Shown here one piece after another: positions 1-6,176 of a stretch of 6,473 bases of DNA. Each line of letters starts with the position of its first letter. The stretch's first letter is position 1. Source of the stretch: Verrucomicrobiota bacterium (GTDB lineage Bacteria > Verrucomicrobiota > Verrucomicrobiia > Limisphaerales > UBA9464); the NCBI GenBank assembly GCA_026397675.1, contig JAPLUH010000395.1, positions 1 to 6,473 of the forward strand, given 5' to 3'. Made by a program: the position numbers and the translations under genes. The notes under the pieces were generated by a model. The model did not search any database. It saw only the letters and a list, made by a program, of their open reading frames with translations, and was not told where the DNA came from.

Positions 1-4
1 GTGT

Positions 5-358
5 TTGAATGCGTCAAAAAACATCAATGATCAAGCGTTGCTCCAGCTGCTGGGTGAGCGGCTGGCGCAGTTGCGGCTGGCGAAGAATTTGACGCAGGGG
101 CAACTCGCAGAGCAGGCGGGCCTGGGCTTGCGGACGGTGCAGCGGCTGGAGTTGGGCGCGTCCGCGACGCAGTTGTCCGGGTTTCTGCGGGTCTGCCGAG
201 TGCTGGGGCTGGTGGAGCGCCTCGATTTACTCATACCGGAGGCGGTGGCCAGCCCAATGGCGCAGTTGAAGCAGGCCGGCCGGAATCGGCGGCGTGCCTC
301 GGGCAACACGGCGGCTCCCTCCCTGACGGGCCCATGGACATGGGGTGAGCGGGCATGA
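5..358 (+). CDS. hipB: HipB-type XRE antitoxin/transcriptional repressor
   Basis: This is a 117-residue HTH_XRE protein, the probable antitoxin and autorepressor of the HipA kinase encoded next. The helix-turn-helix spans roughly residues 16-70. The segment QGQLAEQAGLG supplies helix 2 and the turn, and RTVQRLELG supplies the recognition helix ending in the usual RLE-x-G. The C-terminal 35 residues (Arg/Ala/Pro/Gly-rich) look disordered; HipB proteins often have a flexible tail that matters for degradation or partner binding. The stop overlaps the hipA start (ATGA), so the two are translationally coupled. The first usable start in frame is TTG at 5-7, but the frame stays open to the window edge, so the true start may lie further left. 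The ATG at 9-11 is out of frame. By family knowledge it should bind an operator upstream of the window and neutralise HipA. The family call is firm; the partnership rests on gene order and overlap. Confidence 0.85.
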   Translation: MNASKNINDQALLQLLGERLAQLRLAKNLTQGQLAEQAGLGLRTVQRLELGASATQLSGFLRVCRVLGLVERLDLLIPEAVASPMAQLKQAGRNRRRASGNTAAPSLTGPWTWGERA

Positions 359-1659
359 TCGCGAAGGTGCAGCTCTGGGGTCGGACGATCGGCGCGGTCT
401 CGCTTGAAGCAGGGCGCAATGTCGCGGCCTTCGAGTACGATTCTCAATTCGCCCGCAGCGGGATCCAACTGTCGCCGTTAGTGATGCCGCTGAGCGGGCA
501 AGTGCATCAGTTTCCCGAGCTGCCACGGAATACCTTCCACGGCCTGCCGGGGTTGCTCGCAGATTCGCTGCCAGACAAGTTCGGGAATGCGCTGATCGAC
601 GCATGGCTTGCCACGCAGGGGCGTTCGCCGGAGAGCTTCAGCGCGGTGGATCGACTTTGCTACACCGGCACGCGCGGCATGGGAGCGCTGGAGTTTGCGC
701 CGGTGCTGGGGCCGAAGCCGCGTAAGGCTTCGAAGCTGGAAGTGGATGCGCTGGTGCGGCTGGCGGGCGAGGTGCTAACACATCGCGGGCAGTTGCAGGG
801 GCATCTTCATGCGGCGGGAAAAGCGAAGGCCCTGCGCGACATCCTGACCGTGGGAACGTCTGCCGGTGGCGCGCGGGCTAAGGCGGTGATCGCGTGGAAC
901 CCTCAAACCCACGAGGTGCGATCAGGCCAGATCGCGGCGGGCGATGGCTTCGAGTACTGGCTGCTGAAATTCGACGGTGTGGATGGGAACCGAGACAAGG
1001 AACGGGACGACCCGAAGGGTTACGGGGCCGTGGAGTTTGCCTATCACCGGATGGCGGAAGCGGCGGGCATCACCATGAGCGAGTGCCGGCTGCTGGAAGA
1101 GAATGGGCGGCGGCATTTTATGACCCGCCGTTTCGACCGGCTGGCGGACGGGCAGAAACTGCATCTGCAGTCGCTGTGCGCCCTGGCCCATTTCGATTTC
1201 AACCAGGCCGGAGCCTACGGCTACGAGCAGGCGCTGCTGGCGATCCGTCGGCTCCAGCTGCCGATGTCGGCCGTGGAGGAGCAGTTCCGCCGGATGGTGT
1301 TCAACGTCGTCGCGCGGAATCAGGACGACCATGTGAAGAACATCGCATTCCTGATGAACCCACTCGGTGAGTGGTCGCTCGCACCGGCTTTTGATGTGAC
1401 CTACAGCTACAATCCCACAGGCGCGTGGACCGGCACCCACCAGATGACGTTGAACGGGAAGCGGGATGGTTTTACGCGGGAAGACTTCGTGCAGTGCGCC
1501 CGCTCGGCGCTCATGAAGCGCGGGCGCGCTGCGACGATTCTGGAACAAGTTCAGACTGCGGTGAAACGCTGGCCGGAGTTCGCTGCTGCTGCGGGAGTAC
1601 CCGATGAGTGGCGGGACAAGATCCAGAGGACCCATCGCCTCACGTTCCCGAAGGCGTGA
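355..1659 (+). CDS. hipA: HipA-type serine/threonine kinase toxin
   Basis: At 434 residues, this is the usual length for HipA, a kinase toxin that in E. coli phosphorylates glutamyl-tRNA synthetase and induces dormancy. Residues 1-110 match the HipA N-terminal subdomain, with GLPGLLADSLPDKFGN (63-78) as its signature. The glycine-rich ATP-loop equivalent is GTSAGGARAKA (167-177), followed by YWLLKFDG (201-208) with the candidate nucleotide-binding Lys205. The catalytic loop NQDDHVKN (322-329) fits the family pattern N-x-D-x-H-x-K-N, which makes Asp324 the catalytic base. LAPAFDVTY (342-350) supplies the metal-binding Asp347. All key positions are present, so the enzyme is probably active. The ATG lies inside the hipB stop (ATGA), with a GGTGAG ribosome-binding site at 344-349. 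The substrate cannot be read from sequence; HipA homologues differ in the tRNA synthetase or other protein they target. Confidence 0.93.
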   Translation: MIAKVQLWGRTIGAVSLEAGRNVAAFEYDSQFARSGIQLSPLVMPLSGQVHQFPELPRNTFHGLPGLLADSLPDKFGNALIDAWLATQGRSPESFSAVDRLCYTGTRGMGALEFAPVLGPKPRKASKLEVDALVRLAGEVLTHRGQLQGHLHAAGKAKALRDILTVGTSAGGARAKAVIAWNPQTHEVRSGQIAAGDGFEYWLLKFDGVDGNRDKERDDPKGYGAVEFAYHRMAEAAGITMSECRLLEENGRRHFMTRRFDRLADGQKLHLQSLCALAHFDFNQAGAYGYEQALLAIRRLQLPMSAVEEQFRRMVFNVVARNQDDHVKNIAFLMNPLGEWSLAPAFDVTYSYNPTGAWTGTHQMTLNGKRDGFTREDFVQCARSALMKRGRAATILEQVQTAVKRWPEFAAAAGVPDEWRDKIQRTHRLTFPKA

Positions 1660-1820
1660 GCCTCGAGGGTGTGGGCTTCACTAGACCGAAGACTGGGGCG
1701 AGCACTCTTACCAGCACTCGCATCGAATGATTGGTGGCAGGCGTGTTGCGGCGGCACAGGAGCCGAAATAATCTGAGCGATCTGCTGGCGAAATACGGCA
1801 CCGGACCTCGGCGGTGGATA
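1660..1820. other. Intergenic gap after hipA
   Basis: About 160 bp separate the hipA stop from the operator-like segment of the next module. I see no convincing gene, RNA or U-tract terminator here. A short plus-strand reading frame starting at 1731 runs into the next gene in a different frame and has no recognisable content. The composition becomes more AT-rich toward the right side, as expected for a promoter region. Confidence 0.5.
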
Positions 1821-1825
1821 ATTTC

Positions 1826-1856
1826 AACTATAGGTAGACTAACGGTAAACTATAGG
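1826..1856 (+). promoter_or_regulatory. Operator-like iterated box upstream of the Xre/RES module
   Basis: The 9-mer AACTATAGG occurs at 1826-1834 and again at 1848-1856, exactly 22 bp apart (about two helical turns). The copies are followed by similar bases (TAGACT and ATTACT). Between and overlapping them, 1835-1852 forms an imperfect palindrome (TAG-N2-TA-N-C / G-N-TA-N2-CTA, six of nine pairs). It sits 15-45 bp before the GTG start of an HTH-type antitoxin, in the most AT-rich part of the locus. This is where an autoregulatory operator would be expected. GATAAT at 1818-1823 is a possible -10 hexamer, but I see no good -35 partner. The repeat is seen directly; operator function is inferred. 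Confidence 0.45.
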
Positions 1857-1870
1857 ATTACTCTCAGATC

Positions 1871-2674
1871 GTGGCTCATCTTAAATTTGCTTATGCCGCG
1901 CCCAGTCGCGCCACTTTGCCCGCTTCGGTAACGAAGGCCCTCCCCAGCCCAGAGTGGAATGTCACATCCTGCAAGCTTGATGCCATCGCGCAACTCACCA
2001 CTCCGCCTGACTTCATGTGGGTTGATTTCGGTAAGGCTCCCAAGCTGAATCTTGCCTTTGCCCAAAGCGTGCTCACGCACTTGGCCGGCTTGCAGGACTC
2101 CAAGCGGGAACATCCTTTCTTCTTCTTCTCCGGCAGTGCGCTGCCTGTGGCCGTGCACGAGGCCTTGGTAGAGCGTATTTATGCTACTTTCCACGACCCG
2201 TCGAATGTCGTCGCTGATCTCGTCGGCCAGCCCGACCTGAGAGCCGCGTTTGCCAAGTTCCGCGCCCAGCGCAAGTTCCGTGTTAAGCGGATCCAATCCG
2301 CCATCAAGCCGGTCGCTCCGGTCGTCAGCGTGGCCAACGCCGACCTCCGCTCCGTGCGCGGCCGCCTCTCAATCAAGCCTATTGCTGGGATTTTCGGTAT
2401 GGATGTCATCGAGATCGGTCGCCTCATCGGTCGCAACAACAAGGCTGCGCTCAGCAAGACCCCCGACGCCGATTCGCTCCAAGAGCTGCTTCAGCCCTTT
2501 TCCGACATCGCGTTGCTTCGAGCCCCCGACTTCGGCGACGAGCAATTCAGAAAGTGGCTCAACGCACCCAATGAGAACATGCGCAACCGTGCGCCCATCG
2601 TGTGGATTCGCGAAGGCCGCGTGCTGGATGTCGCTGGCTTCGTTTACGGCATCCTTTCTGGCCAACCTACCTGA
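1871..2674 (+). CDS. Xre/MbcA/ParS-type antitoxin with long N-terminal extension
   Basis: This 267-residue protein is the likely antitoxin of the RES toxin that follows. The C-terminal 45 residues match the DUF2384-type (MbcA/ParS/Xre) toxin-binding domain: FRKWLNAPNENM (226-237), RAPIVWIREGR (240-250) and a final VYGILSG (258-264). These equal the family pattern of a WL-x2-PN motif, a Pro, a Gly-containing turn and a closing helix ending in Gly. Residues 165-210 occupy the position of the degenerate HTH normally found just before it. The first roughly 150 residues are unusual, because typical family members are 120-160 residues long. They include a segment around VDFGKAPKLNLAFAQ and HPFFFFSGSA that weakly resembles STAS-like alpha/beta folds. 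GTG at 1871 is the first possible start, since a TAG at 1853-1855 closes the frame upstream; AGGA at 1854-1857 is a weak ribosome-binding site. The stop abuts the toxin ATG directly. Confidence 0.8.
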   Translation: MAHLKFAYAAPSRATLPASVTKALPSPEWNVTSCKLDAIAQLTTPPDFMWVDFGKAPKLNLAFAQSVLTHLAGLQDSKREHPFFFFSGSALPVAVHEALVERIYATFHDPSNVVADLVGQPDLRAAFAKFRAQRKFRVKRIQSAIKPVAPVVSVANADLRSVRGRLSIKPIAGIFGMDVIEIGRLIGRNNKAALSKTPDADSLQELLQPFSDIALLRAPDFGDEQFRKWLNAPNENMRNRAPIVWIREGRVLDVAGFVYGILSGQPT

Positions 2675-3223
2675 ATGACGCCTGATTTTTCCAAGCTTCT
2701 TCAGGCGCTTCCGGTTTGCCCCCCGATCACGGCCAAGCTACGGCGCTTCGTTTCCAAGGATGCGTTCTCCAGCCGCACCCCGCCAAATTTCCTCTACACC
2801 ACCGGCTATGCCTATCGGGTGAACACCGTCGCCTCGCTCGCCCTTTACGGCGCGGAGGATGCCTCCACCGCAGGAGCGGAATGGGAGCGGCATGCCAATA
2901 AATCTCCGCGCCTGCTCACCCAAGTTCTCTAATTCATCGACTTGAGTGTCCCGGTCATTGACCTCTGGGATTTCGACGTCCTTGCCGCACTCCAACTCAC
3001 CGAGGCCGATTTGCAGGCCCCATGGGAGTTCGAGCCTGCTCCCACCAAGCTCCAACGTTTCGGCGATGCGGTAGCCCGACAGCAAAGATTCGGTGCCGTC
3101 CGTTTCCCATCCGACGCCGCACGCGCGCGAGGATTTAGAGGCTTCAACTTCGTCCTGTTCCCCTCTGCAATCGTCGCGCCCATGTCCGTCGTCATCCGCG
3201 ATGACCCGGGCGTCGAGATCTAG
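2675..3223 (+). pseudogene. RES-domain toxin (NAD+ phosphorylase family) interrupted by in-frame TAA
   Basis: RES toxins degrade NAD+ and are paired with Xre/MbcA/ParS antitoxins. The frame has 183 codons including the final TAG, but codon 86 (2930-2932) is TAA. The first part carries KLRRF (21-25, N-terminal Arg), PPNFLYTTGYAYRVN (36-50, with Arg48), LYGAEDASTAGAEW (57-70, with Tyr58 and Glu69). The part after the stop continues in the same frame with FIDLSVPVIDLWD (87-99), then GAVRFPSDAA (140-149, conserved Ser146) and FNFVLFPSA, the usual RES C-terminus. All expected active-site positions (Arg, Arg, Tyr, Glu, Ser) survive on both sides, and no other lesion is visible, so inactivation appears recent. 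The start ATG follows the antitoxin TGA without a gap and lacks a clear ribosome-binding site, so translation probably depends on coupling. Alternatives are a sequencing error, readthrough, or reinitiation at TTG 2942, each of which would need evidence. Confidence 0.82.
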
Positions 3224-3245
3224 CGTTGGCCCTCTCCCTAAACCC

Positions 3246-3278
3246 TCACCGTCTCTCTTCAAGGTAAACGCACGGTGA
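3246..3278 (+). terminator. Weak inverted repeat downstream of the RES gene
   Basis: TCACCGT (3246-3252) and ACGGTGA (3272-3278) form a perfect 7-bp stem around a 19-nt loop, 23 bp after the RES stop and between two convergent genes. The position suits a transcription end, but there is no T-tract and the loop is long, so this is only a candidate. Confidence 0.2.
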
Positions 3279-3333
3279 ACTCCGTGGTTTCGAATCCGGC
3301 CTGAAACTAAGTGACCGGGGACGCAACTCTTCG

Positions 3334-3424
3334 GAATCCCGATCAGGGAACGATTACTCGATCAGACTCAGCTGCTGTTACTAAATCAAAGAGGCCAATG
3401 GATGTTCTGCCGGGGTCACCACCC
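3334..3424. repeat. Imperfect direct repeat, copy A
   Basis: This segment matches 4445-4542 in the same orientation. Shared blocks in order are GAATC, TCAGGGAACGATT (13 of 13 bases), a diverged stretch, GCTGCTGTT, a short AGAGG, and GGGTCACCACCC (12 of 12). By eye, about three quarters of the first 46 positions agree, and the remainder needs small gaps. It lies in a noncoding gap between convergent genes. It could be a copy of a dispersed intergenic element, such as a REP-like or transposase-associated repeat; no transposase is present in the window. Confidence 0.6.
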
Positions 3425-3490
3425 TCGGCGACGTAACGTTGAGTTTGCCCCTTGCGAAGTCCGGAAGTGGGTGAGGCTCGATCTTGCACC

Positions 3491-4168
3491 TCAATCCGCC
3501 AAGGACCGTTGGTAGTCCGGGGGCGGATCGCCATTACCGGCGCGACGACGGGCCAAGGCTGGAGCCACGATATCCCGTCCGACATCCAAGGGGGCCTGCC
3601 AGAGTTCCCGCCACAGGCGCACCGAATTGGTGGGATACAGGTTGGGGGATTCCTCTTCGAACGCCGGTCGAAACAGGTCCACGGCATTCTGCAATTCTTG
3701 GGTCAATTCTTCCTGGGTGGGGTGCCCGGTGAGGTCGATTACCCGCCGGAAGGCCAAGAGATCCTTGGCATCGAGGCGCGCCAATTTGGCGATCAGAATA
3801 TCCAAGGGATGCGGAATGGTCACCGTGATGTGCCCCAAGGATACAACCTTCGCCCGCTCAGCCATCAATGGGGTGGTGCGAAAGCTGAGCCGGTAGCCGA
3901 GTTCCAGGTAGAGATCGGCCTGTCCCTTGCCGAGACCCAGGCTGCGGATTCGCTCATGATGGTCCTCATCGTCGTTGGAAAACAAATCCACGTCGGCGCT
4001 GGTCCAGGAACGGTTTAGCGTCAGTTGGAGCGGCGCTGAGCTGAAGAGGATGAAGTGGAATTTGCGGTCGGTTGGCAACCCGTCGAAAAAGGTGCGCAGC
4101 AACCGCCCGGCCGGCGTGCTCCAATCCACCTCACCGCGCCACCAGTCCCAAGTTTTGGTCGAACTCAT
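3491..4168 (-). CDS. Nucleotidyltransferase-fold protein (DUF6036/AbiEii-like)
   Basis: This 225-residue cytoplasmic protein has the plan of a minimal nucleotidyltransferase. A hydrophobic strand FHFILFSSAP (37-46) leads, after about 15 residues, to the acidic motif SADVDLFSND (58-67) with Asp59 and Asp61 as the metal ligands. Next comes HPLDILIAKLARLDAKDLLAF (120-140), matching the helix with conserved K-x-x-R-x3-KD spacing seen in DUF6036/AbiEii-type proteins. The usual Gly-Gly or Gly-Ser before the DxD is replaced by Ser43-Ser44, so activity is uncertain. Members of this fold act as toxins (AbiEii, transferring nucleotides to tRNA or protein) or as MNT-type antitoxins that AMPylate HEPN partners. 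GGAG at 4178-4181, nine bases before the ATG, supports the start. The gene overlaps the end of a small upstream ORF by 38 bp, suggesting a coupled two-gene cassette. The fold is fairly secure; the role is not. Confidence 0.65.
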   Translation of the reverse strand: MSSTKTWDWWRGEVDWSTPAGRLLRTFFDGLPTDRKFHFILFSSAPLQLTLNRSWTSADVDLFSNDDEDHHERIRSLGLGKGQADLYLELGYRLSFRTTPLMAERAKVVSLGHITVTIPHPLDILIAKLARLDAKDLLAFRRVIDLTGHPTQEELTQELQNAVDLFRPAFEEESPNLYPTNSVRLWRELWQAPLDVGRDIVAPALARRRAGNGDPPPDYQRSLAD

Positions 4169-4292
4169 GTTTGCGGTCTCCGATGCGGCGTCCCTGGTAT
4201 CGGATGGAATAAATCCCCTGTTGGATCAGGCGGTTGGTGACTTCCGGATCGTGAGCGAGCAGTCGCCCGATGCGCTGATCACGGGCCGTCAT
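4131..4292 (-). CDS. Small hypothetical protein coupled to the nucleotidyltransferase
   Basis: This 53-residue ORF begins at ATG 4290-4292, preceded eight bases upstream by AAGGAGG, a near-perfect Shine-Dalgarno sequence (4301-4307 on the minus strand). The frame is also open further upstream, with an ATG at 4377-4379, but that start has only a poorly spaced AAAGG. The internal start is therefore preferred. The product is basic and hydrophilic (MTARDQRIGRLLAH at the start, NRLIQQGIYSIRYQGRRIGD in the middle) with no membrane segment or signal peptide. I do not recognise the family. Its last 38 bp overlap the nucleotidyltransferase gene in another frame, and that gene's ribosome-binding site lies inside it. 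By arrangement it could be an antitoxin or regulatory partner, but nothing in the residues proves this. A chance ORF in GC-rich sequence remains possible. Confidence 0.45.
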   Translation of the reverse strand: MTARDQRIGRLLAHDPEVTNRLIQQGIYSIRYQGRRIGDRKHEFDQNLGLVAR

Positions 4293-4300
4293 GCGCCCAG

Positions 4301-4307
4301 CCTCCTT
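4301..4307 (-). promoter_or_regulatory. Strong ribosome-binding site deciding the small ORF start
   Basis: The minus strand reads AAGGAGG, fully complementary to the anti-Shine-Dalgarno core, eight bases before the ATG at 4290-4292. It is the strongest ribosome-binding site in the window and is the main evidence that translation begins there and not at the upstream ATG. Confidence 0.6.
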
Positions 4308-4444
4308 CCGGAACAGGATGCGGGCAGCGAGGCGGGATTTCCGCCACGGCCGGTCTGTATCGTCGCCCGAGATTCGCATGCCTTTGTTAATCTGACCGAT
4401 CTTGCGGATGATTTCAACCCGCCTCCACCACTCGGGAAATCGGC

Positions 4445-4542
4445 GAATCGGGGTCAGGGAACGATTTTCCGAATCGGAATTGGCTGCTGTTCGCCACTCG
4501 ACGCCTTGAACAGAGGTTGGTTGTCACCATGGGTCACCACCC
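4445..4542. repeat. Imperfect direct repeat, copy B
   Basis: This is the second copy of the repeat described at 3334-3424, same orientation, 1111 bp away measured start to start. It carries GAATC, TCAGGGAACGATT, GCTGCTGTT, AGAGG and GGGTCACCACCC in the same order. CGATT (4462-4466) and AATCG (4472-4476) form a 5-bp stem around TTCCG, which is absent from copy A. The copy fills most of the gap between the small ORF and the DUF1501 gene; the rest of that gap (4293-4444 and 4543-4646) shows no gene that I can support. Confidence 0.6.
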
Positions 4543-4646
4543 GCGCCGGGTCCCCGGCAACAGGATCTTCGGTTTCCGACGGATCTTGGAGCGTAGACCG
4601 CCGAGTCGGATCGCTGTGGCCCGGGTGGGTGCCGGACGAATCACAG

Positions 4647-6176
4647 TCACCCGATGAGTTCGCGGATGGGTTGGCCGTGGTCGATGTCGAGGCGCTTGCG
4701 GCCGGGGATTTCGAGGCGGCGGGAGTCGAGGCCGAGTTGGTGCAAGATCGTCGCGTGGATATCGGTGACGTAGTGGCGATTCTCGGTGGCGTGAAAGCCG
4801 ATCTCGTCGGTGGCCCCGTGCACGATGCCTTGTCGCAGCCCGCCACCGGCCATCCAGACACTGAAGCCGAAGATGTGGTGGTCGCGGCCGTCGGAGCCCT
4901 GCGTGCCGGGGGTGCGGCCGAACTCGGTGGCGAAGACCACCAGTGTCTCGTCGAGCAATCCGCGGCGATGCAAGTCGGTGAGCAGGCCGCCGATGGGTTG
5001 GTCCACGGCCCGGGCCAGACCTTCGTGGTTGGCCTTGAGGCCCGAGTGCGCATCCCAGGCTCCGGCGCCGCCGCCGCCATGCTGAATTTGGATGAACCGC
5101 ACGCCCCGCTCGACCATCCGGCGCGCAGCGAGCAGTTGGCGACCGAACTCGCGGCAGTGCGGCAGGTCCAGGCCGTAGAGCGCCTGTGTTTCAGCCGTTT
5201 CTTTGGCGAAGTCGACCACCTCCGGCACCGATGACTGCATGCGGTAGGCCAGTTCGTAGGAGGCGATTCGCGCGGCCATGGCTGGATCGTCCGGGTACTC
5301 GATGCCCCGCAGTTCGTTGAGCCGGCGGATGAGGTCGATGCCGCCGCGTTGGCCTGCTCCGACCAAGGCGTGCTCGGCCCGGGCGAAGTCGAGGGGATGG
5401 GCTGGATCGATCCGCAGCGGCACGGCGTCGTGGGCGGGCCCGAGGTAGTGGCCGTCGCGCTGGTTCCAGTACTCCCGCGTGCCCATCGACACGAACTGCG
5501 GGAGGTTCTCGTTCAGCGAACCCAACCCGTAATGCACCCAGGCGCCGAGGTTGGGGAAGTCGCCGTCGTTCTGGTGACGGCCGGAGTGGAACTGCGTTTG
5601 CGCGCCGTGGTTGCTGTCGGTGGTCCACAGCGAGCGCACGAGCGCCAACCGGTCAGCATGCCCGGCGATGTGGGGAAACCAGTCGCTGATTTCCATGCCG
5701 CTCTGCCCGTGCTTGCGAAAGCCCACCTGGAGCGGGAAGAGGGTGTTTCGCTGGTTGCCGTTGGCGTCGGGCACCACCAGCCGTTCGAGGGCCAGCTTCT
5801 TCGGATCTTGCACCGAGGCAAACGGGGTCTCGGCGATGGTCTTGCCCGCGTACTTCGTGAGCATGGGCTTCGGGTCGAAGCTTTCCATGTGGCTGACCCC
5901 ACCGTTCATGAAGAGCCAGATCACGTTCTTGGCCTTCGGCGTGAAATGCGGGCGACCGTCGGGGGGCGTCCATAGGGCCGAACTGGCGGCTCTGGCTTCT
6001 CGCTGGAGGAGCGTGCCCAGGGCCAGTCCGGTGAAGCCCATGCCGAGGTCGGCGAGGAAGGCCCGGCGGGGATGCAGCGGCGTCTGCCCATGGGCAGGGT
6101 CCAGTGAGTGCGAAGCCCCGACCGAGGGAGCGGAAGTCATGGTCGGGATAGACGAGATGATTGGAATAGAGTTCAT
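4647..6176 (-). CDS. DUF1501 protein, Tat-exported, sulfatase/alkaline phosphatase-like fold
   Basis: This 509-residue protein has the standard length for the family. It opens with a Tat signal: the twin arginine RRAFLADLG (37-45), a hydrophobic stretch to about 57, and AREA-like small residues ending in ARA-A near 63, so export to the periplasm is likely. Family landmarks follow in order: FMNGGVSHMESFDPKP (89-104), LWTTDSNHGAQTQFHSGRH (183-201), WDAHSGLKANHEG (374-386), LLDETLVVFATEFGRTP (407-423), GRDHH (430-434), MAGGG (442-446) and GATDEIG (454-460), then HATILHQLGLD near the C-terminus. DUF1501 proteins resemble sulfatases and phosphatases, but their reaction is unproven. The start overlaps the upstream gene's stop (ATGA), an operon arrangement typical of DUF1553-DUF1501 pairs in Planctomycetes and Verrucomicrobia. 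A second in-frame ATG at residue 13 is a possible alternative start and would keep the signal intact. Confidence 0.93.
   Translation of the reverse strand: MNSIPIISSIPTMTSAPSVGASHSLDPAHGQTPLHPRRAFLADLGMGFTGLALGTLLQREARAASSALWTPPDGRPHFTPKAKNVIWLFMNGGVSHMESFDPKPMLTKYAGKTIAETPFASVQDPKKLALERLVVPDANGNQRNTLFPLQVGFRKHGQSGMEISDWFPHIAGHADRLALVRSLWTTDSNHGAQTQFHSGRHQNDGDFPNLGAWVHYGLGSLNENLPQFVSMGTREYWNQRDGHYLGPAHDAVPLRIDPAHPLDFARAEHALVGAGQRGGIDLIRRLNELRGIEYPDDPAMAARIASYELAYRMQSSVPEVVDFAKETAETQALYGLDLPHCREFGRQLLAARRMVERGVRFIQIQHGGGGAGAWDAHSGLKANHEGLARAVDQPIGGLLTDLHRRGLLDETLVVFATEFGRTPGTQGSDGRDHHIFGFSVWMAGGGLRQGIVHGATDEIGFHATENRHYVTDIHATILHQLGLDSRRLEIPGRKRLDIDHGQPIRELIG

Noticed and set aside
922..1635. 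Minus-strand open frame of 237 codons
   Set aside because: Antisense to hipA, whose kinase motifs are intact in the plus frame; the antisense product has no recognisable content.
1731..1931. Plus-strand open frame of 66 codons starting with TTG
   Set aside because: It overlaps the operator-like region and the start of the antitoxin in another frame; no ribosome-binding site or family match.
3343..3687. Minus-strand open frame of 114 codons at the end of the nucleotidyltransferase gene
   Set aside because: Most of it is a shadow of that gene and the remainder is repeat copy A; its Pro/Arg/Cys-rich content looks noncoding.
3452..4018. Plus-strand open frame of 188 codons
   Set aside because: Antisense shadow of the nucleotidyltransferase gene; the minus strand carries the recognisable DxD motif and the KD helix.
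4545..4558. GC-rich palindrome GCCGGG-TC-CCCGGC after the DUF1501 gene as a terminator
   Set aside because: The central spacing of two bases is too tight for a good hairpin and no T-run follows on the minus strand.
3975..5234. Plus-strand open frame of 419 codons
   Set aside because: It runs antisense through the DUF1501, small-ORF and nucleotidyltransferase genes, shows no family features, and is explained by GC-rich codon bias leaving the opposite strand open.
5349..5975. Plus-strand open frame of 208 codons
   Set aside because: Antisense shadow of the DUF1501 gene with repetitive Val/Gly-rich content typical of reverse-strand reading.
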